Below, piece after piece: positions 32,829 through 51,777 of a stretch of 64,000 bases of DNA (the first letter of the stretch is position 1; the number at the start of each line of letters is the position of its first letter). The stretch is from Stramonita haemastoma. Lineage: Eukaryota; Mollusca; Gastropoda; Neogastropoda; Muricidae. A program made the position numbers and the translations under genes. The notes below the pieces were generated by a model, which saw only the letters and a program-made list of their open reading frames with translations, was not told where the DNA came from and searched no databases. The DNA lies in assembly GCA_030674155.1 (NCBI GenBank), contig CM060320.1:11128803-11192802 (forward strand), read 5' to 3'.

Positions 32829-33440
32829 TACAGGTTCTGTCTGTAGTGTGCATATACAGGTTCTGTCTGTAGTGTGACAACACAGGTTCTGTCTGTAGTG
32901 TGACTGTACAGGTTCTGCCTGTAGTGTGACTATACAGGTTCTGTCTGTAGTGTGACTATACAGGTTCTGCCTGTAGTGTGACTATACAGGTTCTGTCTGT
33001 AGTGTGACTATACAGGTTCTGCCTGTAGTATGACTATACAGGTTCTGCCTGTAGTGTGATAACACAGGTTCTGCCTGTAGTGTAACTACAGGTTCTGCCT
33101 GTAGTGTGACTGTACAGGTTCTGTCTGTAGTGTGACTATACAGGTTGTCTGTAGTGTGACTATACAGGTTGTCTGTAGTGTGACTATACAGGTTTTGCCT
33201 GTAGTGTGATTATACAGGTTCTGCCTGTAGTGTGACTCTACAGGTTCTGTCTGTAGTGTGATTATACAGGTTCTGTTTGTAGTGTGACTATACAGGTTCT
33301 GTCTGTAGTGTGAATATACATGTTCTGTCTGTAGTGTGATTGTACAGGTTCTGCCTGTAGTGTGATTGTACAGGTTCTGCCTGTAGTGTGACTATACAGG
33401 TTCTGTCTGTAGTGTGACTATACAGGTTCTGCCTGTAGTG
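32829..33440. repeat. 26-bp minisatellite with an inverted repeat in most units
   Basis: About 23 copies of CTATACAGGTTCTGYCTGTA GTGTGA. Within a unit TACAGG and CCTGTA are exact reverse complements around TTCTG. The T variant (TCTGTA) keeps a G-U pair. Two units lack TTC. Confidence 0.95.
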
Positions 33441-33579
33441 TGCACAGTGACCAATCCCGAGACAGGCCCTGGCAGGTCAGGTGAAGTGTCTGGTGACTTC
33501 AGTCAGTGCCTTCATCTAAAACTGTCATGGCTGCTTAGTGCTGGTCATCTCTCAGTTGTTATTATTATTTGTAAAGATA

Positions 33580-33587
33580 GGTATATT

Positions 33588-33657
<70 letters not shown>

Positions 33658-33735
33658 TACTACTACTACCACTGCTGCTGCTGCTGCTACTACTACTACT
33701 ACTGCTGCTGTTGCTTCTGCTGCTGCTACTGTTAT
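33580..33735. repeat. (CTA)n / (CTG)n trinucleotide tract
   Basis: About 25 CTA units, then mixed CTG, CTA and TTG. Its open frames in all three phases are artefacts of the triplet period. Confidence 0.95.
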
Positions 33736-33905
33736 TATTATCATTTTTATCATTATAAAAATTATAATGGTATACTATGGAATTTATATAGCACTGAATC
33801 TTGTAAAGCAAGCAAATCAAAGCGCTTGCATAATGATTTACAACCGTCCACAAAATGAATAGGATTAACATATACTTTCAACACACACACACACACACAC
33901 ACACA

Positions 33906-33925
33906 TGACGTCACCAAGATGGCGG
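33906..33925 (+). promoter_or_regulatory. CRE-like and YY1-like motifs at the 5' end of the LINE
   Basis: TGACGTCA (33906-33913) is the perfect CRE palindrome; CAAGATGGCGG (33915-33925) matches the YY1 core. They lie at the first unique bases after a (CA)n tract, 53-72 bases before the ORF1 ATG. Confidence 0.45.
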
Positions 33926-33977
33926 AACTGGTCAGCAACCACTAATCGACGGTAATGATTTTACTATAAGCACCAAA

Positions 33978-35220
33978 ATGACCAAGGCCACTCGCTCCAG
34001 ACGTAGAAAATACAGCTCCTGTGTCGGGGAGTCATCAACACACAAGGCCTCTGGAGCAAAGAAGCCCACCGAACCAGCGAAAAAGGCAACAACTTTGGAG
34101 CCGTTGACAGCCCTGCTCCACAACCCTCTGCAAGAGAAGAACGAGCCACCCCAACTGATGAGGCACATCAGGATGCCAGAAGTAAAGAGACCACCCAGAT
34201 CATTTCCAGTCTACGTGAGACGGTCAGTTATCTTAAATCTATTGTTTTACATCTTACTGATCGTCTCCAGTCCTTAGAAAACACCATTAAGGAACTGAGT
34301 AGAGAGAAGCCTGAAATAAAAGAATGCCATCACGTAAGCACGCAGACAGAGCAAATAGTCTCTCCAACTTACGCTGATGTCGCGAAAGCCATGCCTGCTG
34401 CACACAGCACACGCAAGGCACCACTCAGGCCTTCTGTCCATCCTGCCGTCAATAGACAGCAAGGTGCAAAACTAAATAAGGAAAAGCCTACAAAGCTAAG
34501 AACAAACAGTGACGTCAAAGTTCAAAATGACGTCAAGGTAACAGTGACATCAAATACCATGAAAGAAAACATCAAGAACTCCAAGGTTTTCCTGATGTCC
34601 TATTCTTGCATGATTCCATATTAAGAGGAGTCCAGTATAAAAGATTGGGATGGTCATATGGATTTTCTACTATTCACCGCAAAGTCCATGTGATAAAAGA
34701 TCTCCAAGAAAATGTAGAAATTGCTTCCTGCAATCTGGAAAAATCTTTTGATAGCATTGTTTTACATTGTGGCCTAGATAATCTGAGAAGTGAAGAAGCT
34801 GCTTCTGCAAGTAAAATATTTGTTGACTCAGTGAAGCAAAATCACAAGCAGCACCCTAACACTTTCATTGTTATAAGTAAAGCATCACCTGTTCAGGATG
34901 AGGAGTTAGAAATTAAAAGACAGTTGTTCAATGCCTTGGTAACTAAAGAACTACTGGGGATGAAGAGGGTATCCTTTATATCCAATGACAACATGCACAC
35001 CAGCCACCTGGAGACCTGGAGGATGGGACACACCCCACCATGAAGGGCTCCACCATCCTGGCAGTCAACCTTGGCCGTCACCTTCGCCAACTGTTTTTGA
35101 CAAAGCCAAAACCAACGGTGAGGTCTCCACAATGGCCCAGGGCAACTCCCTTCCAGCAGCAGGAACTGCCCCCATGGCAAGCCTTCAGTCCCAGACATCC
35201 TTGGTGTAACATGTTTGATA
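33978..35220 (+). pseudogene. LINE ORF1 with coiled coil and degenerate SGNH/esterase-like domain
   Basis: ATG 33978 opens a basic N-terminus (TKATRSRRRKYSS). After a frame break near 34150 comes a coiled coil (SLRETVSYLKSIVLHLTDRL). After another near 34590 comes LFLHDSILRGVQYKRLGW, then DSIVLHCGLDNLR, VSFISNDN and, after a third break near 35020, DGTHPTMKGSTILAVNLGR. This order (Ser block, Gly/Asn block, Asp-x-x-His block) resembles SGNH hydrolases, known in ORF1 of CR1/L2-type LINEs. The usual GDS is HDS here and the Asn block is altered. Its role in such proteins is unsettled. Confidence 0.55.
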
Positions 35221-35685
35221 CTCTCAGACATTGTTACTAAAGGAAGCTGTGTGCTCATCTCTTCATTCTCGCCAGACCCAGTGGGAAAGGGAAACAGTTA
35301 TTATACAAAATTTTAATGTGACTTCCCCCCCCCCCCCCCCCTCTTCATTGTTCAATGGTATATGAACAGAAACAATCTATCCTGGTTATTTTGCTGTGGT
35401 TTTTAGTAACAACAAAATCAAGTTGATACCTTGTTGACTATATTGTATTATCCTATATCTGGCGTATACATCTGAATGAAATAGTACTGTTATTTCTTAA
35501 GACTTTTATTACCTTGCTGATAGTTGAATCAGATTAATTTGTTTTGTGGTTGTGGTTTTACTGGGGGGTGGGGGGGGATGCTTGTTTCTATTGGGGCGTT
35601 TTGCTTTTTTGGTGGGGTTTTTTCACATATCCTTTTACTTGTACCCCCTTCCTGTATAGATTTATATATTAGTATAGTACTCTGA

Positions 35686-38600
35686 ATGGTAATGCACCGA
35701 AATGATAAGATTTCATTACTGCAATGGAACTGCAGATCTATTGCTACAAATGTTGACTACTTACACCAACATCTTATGTCAACTTATTACCAGGTACTTA
35801 TTCTTCAGTCTTTTAATGTTAAAAAGAGCAAGCTTCCAAGACTGAAGGAGTTTTTCTGTCCACCAGTTTGTGAACAACAACAGACTGATGGAAAGATTAA
35901 TACTGCAATTTATATTCACGTTGGTTTACAGTACTGCATGATACAGTCTCCTGTGCCCGAAAACATAACAAATGTTTCATCATGTTCTGTTACTGTACAG
36001 TTTTCGGAATCTCTCACCATCAACTGTGTGTCTGTTTATCTACCTAAAGGTCCTGATAATGATAACACTGATTGGCTGAGAACTATAAATGACCAACAAA
36101 AATGGAGTATAGGAGGTGATTTTAACAGCCATTCACCATTTTGGGAAAAAGATTGCATTCACGTTACTAATAACAAGTTTGTTGAAAACATAGTAGATTC
36201 ACCTTTTGTTTTGCTTAAGGATGGGTCTTACACCAGAATCCCCGATGTACCAACTCATCGGCCAACTGCTATAGATCTTACATTAGTTTCTCCCAAATTA
36301 GCGTTGTCACACTCATGGAAAATATATGATGAAACATTAGGTAGTGATCATGTTCCTATCTGTATCAAGATAAATGAAAAGTTTAACATAGAAAATACTG
36401 ACCCAGACTTCATTCCAAAATACAATTATAAGAGAGCAGACTGGCCCACTTTCAAAAACAGATTACAGAATTTAGTCGTAACTACTTTTAGTGATGATAA
36501 TATTGATATAATGCACAATTCTTTCTGCAATTCTGTTTTAAATGTAACTAATGAAACCATTCCAAAGGTAAACACAAGCACTACAAAAAATTACTGTAAT
36601 TTAGGCAACGTATGGTGGAATGTCGACTGTGAAAAGGCAGTTAAAGAGAAAAAACAAATGTTCAAATTGTACAATAAACATAAATCGACTGAAAATCACA
36701 AGTCCATGAAAAATGCTAATATAAAATTCAACCGAGTAATAGAGCAAGCTACGAAAACTTACTGGACAACATTTTGCAATTCTGAAGTTTCAAATCACAA
36801 GGACACCAAGAAGATTTGGAGACAACTAAACATAATAAAAAATGGCATAAAATTTCCGGATTATCCAATTCAGTTACAAAACAATGTATTCCCTTCTCTA
36901 AGGGAAAAAGCTGAAGCATTTGCAGACTCTTTTTCCAACACAAGTAGATTAGATGGCTTATCTCCAGCACAAAAAATCTACAGGGCCCAAAGAGAAAAAT
37001 CAATGATCTTGCCGACCCTATCCCTGATAACAGCCATTACCTCAAAGCTCCATTGACCATCCAAGAAATAAAAGATGCAATCTCATCCTTACCACACAAG
37101 AAAACATCAGTTGGAATTGATGCTATTTCAAATGATATGATCAAACACTTGCCAGACAAGTGGATACACATTCTTTACAACATTTTAAAAAAATGTTGGG
37201 AGAGTGGTGTATTACCGCAAGTTTGGAAACAATCAATTATTGTCCCTGTGCACAAAGACGGTAAACCAAGAACAAAAAAAATTAATGTGAATAGCTATAG
37301 GCCCATAGCACTTACGTCTCATGTCTGTAAATTATTAGAAAAAAAAAGTTTTAAACAGACTTGTATATCATTATGAAAAGAATAACATTATTCCTGTTAA
37401 TCAAGCAGGATTTAGAAAAGGCAGATCATCTATTGATCATTTAGTAAAGCTGACATCTCAGGTTAAATATCAGTTTGCAAGGGGGAAATGTCTATTAGCA
37501 ACATTTTTTTTTTTTACATAACTAAAGCTTACGACCAGGTATGGCATTCACGTTTACTGTTTAAACTCCAGGGCAGATGTATAGTTTTGTTAAAAGTTTT
37601 TTTAGAAAACAGAAAAATTCAGGCTAAAATAGGAACTACATATTCATCTACAAGATCATTACAAATGGGTATTCCACAGGGTTCAGTCATTCCTCCCATG
37701 TTATTTAATATTATGATGCATGACTTGCCAGACAATCTTTCAAAAAATGTAAAATTGGCTCAATATGCTGATGATCTATGTGTAAAGAAACACTACTGCT
37801 AGGTCTATAAATTATGCTAAAAAGTTGTATCAAAACGATTTAAATGCTATAGCTAATTATATGACTGAAAAGGAATTACAACTATCAAGAGATAAAACTT
37901 ACATGATGTTGTTTAATAATGGAGCAAATCCAATTGAAATGCCTAGTTTTTAAATAAATGGTGGAATTTTACAATATAAACAAGTGGTTAAATTCCTTGG
38001 AGTTTTTCTAACATCAAAATTAACATGGCATAAACATATTGAATACATTTTAACTAAAGCAAGAAAAAGCTTAAGCATTTTGAAAATTGTCATTAAAAAG
38101 CCTTGGGGCCAAGATATTTTCACCTTGTTGCATCTTTCAACATCCTAATTCGTTCAAAATTAACCTTTGCCCAGGAAGTATTTTTTTGTGCCCCAAAATA
38201 TCTTTTGAAAAAACTCCAAAGCATAGACTGCAGGGCATATAAACTTGCTCTTGGCCTACCTATCCATACTTCATGTTTAAAAACATACAGTGCCTCAGGG
38301 GTTTTACCTTTGGAAGATTATAGGAGTGTTGCTTGCAGTAAATTTGTATTAAGAAGTCTGACTGTTCAAAACGATTTGGAATCAGTCATTAATCTTAAGT
38401 CTGATAAGCATTTTCCAAAGAGAGCAAGATCTATATCACCACATACCACATTGAGAACATACACATCAAACATTTTTACAAAGTCTGGGTTGAATCCAAC
38501 AGGTAATATAGCACAACGGGATGTATTGCCCCCAGTTCCTTTCTGGGAACTCAAGAGAGCAAAAAGTTAAAGTTCAAGTCTGTGCCGAGCCTAAGGCTCA

Positions 38601-39728
38601 TCAGGCCGGTGCTTATCCCGGTTTCTGTGGCGTTAAGCGACTGAGAGTCATAGACTCTCCCCTGGATAGGACGCCAGTCTATCGCAGGGTTAACCCCCAA
38701 CACAAGGTTGGTACCCCTTTTACACCTGGATGGGGTGAGAAAATAGCCGTAAAGCGCCTTTTCCAAGGGCACAACGCCATAGCCGAAAGCTGGGATTGAA
38801 CCCGCAACCTTTAGATTACGAGTCCAACGCCCTAACCACTAGACTACAACGGTGGCTCAAGAGAGCAATGTTTGACATCAATGATATTGATCTAGCCAAA
38901 AAAGACAATATCAATTTAGTGACTTCTCATGCGAAAATTCATTTAGAAGACAATTATCCTAATCACTTAAAAGTATTCACAGACGGCTCAGTATTAAACA
39001 ATAACGCTGGTGCTGCTTATATCATACCAGATCTAAAAACTGAAAACCAATTTCATCTTGGAAAAAATATATCGATATTTACAGCGGAACTAATCGCAAT
39101 ATTGATGGCCCTTAATTTTTTCGTTAGTTTTCCTAAAATAATCTTTCAGATTCTTTTTTGTGTAGATTCTAAATCAGTAATTCATGCCATTAGTTCTTTG
39201 CAAACAAAAGTTAGATCTGAAGTCGTCATTGAATTTTGTCATTTAATTCATCTTTTATCTTTAAAGGACTCGGAACTAACTTTCTGTTGGATTCCATCCC
39301 ACAGTGGTTTTTACTACAATGAAAAAGTTGACATCCTCGCAAAAAAAGGAGCAAAGGGTTCATCGGAGGTGTCACAATTAGTACTCCCTTTTTCACTACA
39401 AGAGTGTTATGATATTGTAATAAAATCGCAACAAAACATTTTTCAGTGTGAGGAAATGAGGCTCGGTTGTCTAGATGCTCACAAAGAACTACGTAAATTT
39501 GAGTCTTTTGTTAAAACACGATAACGTGATGTGTATTGTTCAAAGCAGATTGTTTCCTTAGCTTGCAGATGGAAATTGAATTGCTTTACGACAAAATATG
39601 CAGGAAATGCTTTTTGTATGTGCCGTAATAATATAACAGTAGATCATGTACTAACATGTAGCAGCTTAAAAGGGCACATCCCCGTTTTGATGGTATCTTC
39701 TTCGTCAGCTATTTTTAACAGTCTATGA
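35686..39728 (+). pseudogene. LINE ORF2: endonuclease, reverse transcriptase, RNase H
   Basis: ATG 35686. Endonuclease: QWNCRSI, GGDFNSHSPFW and GSDHVPI. RT: VGIDAISNDMI, NSYRPIALTS, QAGFRKGRSSIDHL, IPQGSVIPPMLFNI, YADD near 37764-37775 and KFLGVFLTSKLTW. RNase H: FTDGS, AELIAI, VDSKSVI and CWIPSHSG...NE..D, so the D-E-D-D positions are present. Frame breaks lie near 37020-37050, 37346, 37505 (a T-run) and 37790, and an in-frame stop near 37951. A SINE interrupts it between RT and RNase H at 38563-38855. Confidence 0.8.
38563..38855 (-). repeat. SINE family B, complete 293-bp copy with 13-bp target-site duplication
   Basis: Flanked by CTCAAGAGAGCAA at 38550-38562 and 38856-38868. Removing the SINE and one flank restores the LINE reading ...FWELKRA|MFDINDID.... 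Close in sequence to the copy at 25574-25866. Confidence 0.92.
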
Positions 39729-39750
39729 CTTTTTTCGATCGCTGATGCAT

Positions 39751-39836
39751 AGTCCAGTTGGTTTGTTATTGTGATTGCTTTGGACTTTAAAGATGCTCTA
39801 ATCGGGTATTTATTTTTTTCTTGTTTGTAAGGTTGC

Positions 39837-39873
<37 letters not shown>

Positions 39874-40383
39874 GGGGGGGGGGGGTTTCTTGTACTGGTA
39901 TTTGTATTCCTATTGTTGTTTATTTTGTTTGGTTTTTGGCGGTGAGGGCTAGGATATGTTGCTGATTGCAGCTGATTTTTCGCAGTTGTTGGGTATTCCT
40001 GTTCTCTCTTCTTTTTTTCTGAGAGGGATATTTTGTTTTTTCTTATGTGAAATTCACTTACTGATATTTACTTACAATTTTCATTGGAATTACTGATTTA
40101 AAAAAAAAAAAAGGTTTTTGTTGCGATTGTTAGAACTGCATTTTCCATTTTGTTTATTGTATTTCGATAGGTTAGTAACAAATTAAAAAAAATATTTATT
40201 TATTTATCTTATATAAATTACTGAGCAAGTATTGCCTGCCCCCCCCCCCCCCCCCTGAAATTCTTTATCCCATACATTGCCAACTAGCCTATACCCCCTC
40301 CCCTCCCCCCCCCCCCATTCTCCCCCCCCCCCCCCCCCTCCCGTCTAATATCACAACTTGTGAAAAGACGTTAAATGAATTTG

Positions 40384-40428
<45 letters not shown>

Positions 40429-40819
40429 CACGCACTTAAATTAAAGCAGTGTGGTGGAGATGGAGGTGGAGGCAGCTGTTGAACAGTAGGGAGATCTTCG
40501 GTAGGAAGTAAGTGTGCCATGTCTGCCTAAGTTTACCCGAAGAGGTGTTGTTTCAGTGATTGAAGTAGGCCTACTGGGCATTTTCAGTATGGCAGTTGTT
40601 AGAAACATTTCCAGGACGGGAACCTTCAATCAAAGATGCAGCCGAGATCTAGACCCTACTCACTGTTATATATGAGGTCAACTAAGGTCATGTGGAGTAT
40701 CTGGCTATAATTAAACACATCATATCTGTGTTACTAGGTATCTTTCAGTCCTGTAAGAAAGGTTTTGTTTGCAAGAAGTCATCTGAAAATATTTTCACAC
40801 TCTAGGCTCAGACTATCAT

Positions 40820-40856
<37 letters not shown>

Positions 40857-40993
40857 CAGCTCCAGGCACAAAAGAGTTAAGCCTAGGGTGGCATAGCCTA
40901 GGCCTAACGTCGGTGTCCCTGGAGTTCTTTGCGCTTTGAAATTCCGATCCTAGTTTTTCCGCACTTGGCCTTGTACTTCAGAGTACATTCAAC
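39751..40993. other. Homopolymer-rich spacer and ECHS1 upstream region
   Basis: T and G runs at 39839-39885, several C runs at 40238-40340, (CA)n at 40385-40426 and (GT)n at 40822-40854. The last 130 bases before ECHS1 are more GC-balanced, without a TATA box, and are the likely promoter. Nothing else is recognised. Confidence 0.5.
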
Positions 40994-49116
<8,123 letters not shown>

Positions 49117-49961
49117 GCCTGTTTGTCAGCAGTTTTTGTGTGTGAGACTTGACCAGTGACTGCAGTTTCCAAAAAGGAAAAAGATATCAAATTTTGGGTT
49201 GTTACGAATGGACTTTTTTTGGTTTGTTTGGATTTTTTGTGAGATGAAGACAAGATATGCCACATGCTCAAAATTGTGTTTATTATAGAAGCTTTTTTAA
49301 TTTAATAGTTTTTGGGGTCACAAGACCTATACAAAATTCATATTTTGGAACCAGTTTCAGCATGCATATTAAGCTCAGTTTGATTACAAGTGTGATGCTT
49401 TGTCTAGAAACTAGTTATGTGTTTGGTAGAGTCAATGCATTTCATTTTAAATCTGTATAGGACTCAATTGACATTGTGTTGCATATACAAAGGATTTTTT
49501 GTTGTTGTTCTTACAGAAATTTTTGATTAATAGCTGAATATAAACACGTAAGAGGCTTGGCATTGAGTTGCATACACAAATATTTACAGAACACTTTTTT
49601 TGGTTGCTTAACATTTATACTTTTTTTTTGATAATTATTTTGTTGATCAACATTATTATATGTGCTGATGCATCGATTGGAAGGGTTTGTGTGCAAGTCA
49701 GAAGGAGCAGGCTGTGTGAGGTTTGATGTTAAAAAAAAAAGAAATAAAGAAAAAGAAAAACGTGACATTAAGATGAATTCTCTGGAAGGACAGTTTTCAC
49801 TGCTTGTGCCGTCATATGTTATTTGACAGCTGGAATCTGCCAGGGCCAAGGTTTTTCTGTTAATTTATAAAAGTTAAAAGAATCTTTTCTTTTTTTTATT
49901 TAATTCGTTTGTGCCAATCTATTCATTTTTTTTTTAGGAGGAATGACTGTTTTATTGTACA

Positions 49962-50042
49962 AATAAATCATGATATTGAATGGAGTATTACATTGAAAAT
50001 AATAATCTTTTGTTGTGGTGATGGCATTATGATGTGAATAAA
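49962..50042 (+). promoter_or_regulatory. ECHS1 polyadenylation signals
   Basis: AATAAA at 49962-49967 and 50037-50042, giving a 3'UTR of about 850-940 bases. A TTTTGGCTTGTATGTAG GT-rich stretch follows the second. Confidence 0.55.
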
Positions 50043-50244
50043 CAGATTGCAATGATTAGTTTTTGGCTTGTATGTAGTCTTTCATCATATCATTGGTTGC
50101 TGTGCCTCCATTGTTCGATTTTTTTAAAAATTTAAATTTCCAAAACTAACAGTAATTGCCATTTTAAGAGGAATGCATCTGGAGGAGAATTCAAAGGTAC
50201 ACAAAATAAATAGATGAAATAAATATAGAATAAAATGATTTTAA

Positions 50245-50350
50245 TTTTGTTCCTCAGCATGAGATCTGAGGTTCATCAACGGTGAGATTTTGTATGCGTG
50301 GTCGTTTTTACTCCCCATTAACCTCTTTATTGCGCTGTTGACAAACAGTG
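50245..50350 (-). repeat. SINE family D tail fragment
   Basis: TTGTTCCTCAGCATGAGATC and GAGGTTCATCAACGGTGAGA TTTTG. Confidence 0.45.
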
Positions 50351-50627
50351 ATCATCATAGAAACCATCGCCAGCAATGCTCAGTTGACAATCACTGTTCG
50401 TCATGATTCAACGCTCTCTCTGTTTCAACCAGCATATGGTAGCAGCGAAAGGGTTTAGGTCTCCACATTCTAACTTCAGGGATAAATGGTTATATGACCC
50501 TCCACCATATAATGAGTCACATTTTACCAGAGCTCAGTTTTTAATAGTTAACATGTTATGGATTTATAATTGAAAAAAACACAAACCTATTCAATTAAAA
50601 AAAAAAAAAGACAAATGGACAATCTGG

Positions 50628-51015
50628 TGGCGGTTTGGTGATTGAGAGGTAACATGCCTGACTAGAAAGTGGAAAGACTGGGTTGGCTTGGTTCAATCCC
50701 CGTTTGAGCACAAAGATTTTCTGGGTGCTAGTCTTTTGGACGAGACGATAACCCAAGGTCCCGTGTGTAACACAAAATTATTTAGCACTTGTAAAAGAAC
50801 CCATTTCTAGAAGAGTTGTCCCTGGCAAAATTCTGTAGAAAAAAAATCCACTTATAGGGAAACAAACATAGCTGCAGACAAGAAAAGAAGAAAAAATTAT
50901 GGGTGGCGCTGCTCTTGTGGTGACATGCTCTCCCCAGGGTGAGCAGCCTGAATTTCACATAGAGAAATCTGTCATAACTTAAAAGTGGTGTAAAATCTAA
51001 AACACATTCCACACC
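50628..51015 (+). repeat. SINE family C, most complete copy
   Basis: tRNA-like head (GGTTTGGTGATTGAGAGGT; TTGGTTCAATCCCCGTTTG) followed by the full body to AAGTGGTGTAAAATCT. This copy shows that the family is tRNA-derived. Confidence 0.75.
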
Positions 51016-51544
51016 AGAAAGTGACAAAATAAGAAATTGATGAATTTTGCAGTCATAGGTTTATTTATTTATTCTTTTATATCGAGGATAAAGGTGAAGA
51101 GAGGTTGGGAGTTTTTGAACATGTTTGTAAAGAAAGGGAGACTTTTCACTCTTTAATACTTAAAAGTACAAGGAATCTTCTAGTTTTATAATCAATTGAA
51201 ATCTCCAAATCAAAAATGACCCCCACCTGCCCAAATTCACTCTTAGCAGAAAAATGGGTCTGGTGCAACGGACTCATTTTGTGAGAGAGGGTCACATGTA
51301 TAGTGCAAAGTTGTGCATTTATTTAGCAAATCAGTACATCGTGCTTTGACTCTGCACTCACACACTGTTAGGGATTTTCCCCACAAGCATGAACTAGAAT
51401 GACAGAGCAGTACACAGAGTTGTCATTGCAAGACACCCTCCTACACACCCAAACCATTTCACAAATTAAAGCATGCTCCTCTGCAAACCAATGCCTAGAC
51501 AAGATATGCACAAAGAGCAATAAAATCAACAAAAACTAAACTCT

Positions 51545-51707
51545 TGTTGTTGAAAGTTTTTGCTAGAAAATGTTTTTCTTGTGGAATCTGTGGTTATTGT
51601 ACTTTGAATCCCACATATAAGCACTATTGTTGATGAAAGTATTTGCTAGAAAATGTTTTTCTTGTGGAATCTGTGGTTACTGTACTTTGAATCCCACATA
51701 TAAGCAC
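51545..51707. repeat. 80-bp tandem duplication
   Basis: Two nearly identical copies sharing GCTAGAAAATGTTTTTCTTG and ACTTTGAATCCCACATATAA GCAC. Confidence 0.9.
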
Positions 51708-51724
51708 ATACTTTATTTCACATA

Positions 51725-51760
<36 letters not shown>

Positions 51761-51777
51761 ATCAGAATTGGAAACAT

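Larger units (their letters stand above)
33906..39750 (+). mobile_element. Nearly full-length I-superfamily-type LINE (ORF1, EN, RT, RNase H), frame-broken
   Basis: Order: 5' region, ORF1 (33978-~35220), spacer, ORF2 (35686-~39720) with AP-type endonuclease, reverse transcriptase, a terminal RNase H and a Cys/His end (CMCRNNITVDH). Endonuclease-RT-RNase H order is that of the I superfamily. It has at least six frame breaks and one SINE insertion, so it is inactive as written, though the catalytic motifs are all readable. The 3' border near 39,750 is a guess; a run of about 32 T and 12 G follows at 39839-39885. Confidence 0.82.

Noticed and set aside
32829..33440. CRISPR-like regular repeat array
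   Set aside because: Units are head-to-tail without unique spacers, in a eukaryotic sequence. It is a minisatellite.
33414..33871. Poly-Leu, poly-Tyr and poly-Ser frames
   Set aside because: Produced by the (CTA)n/(CTG)n tract; all phases are open because the period is three.
40441..40680. Possible first exon of a divergent gene upstream of ECHS1
   Set aside because: The minus-strand frame (62 codons) is Ser/Thr/Pro-rich and unique-looking but has no recognisable motif, clear start or donor. Left unannotated.
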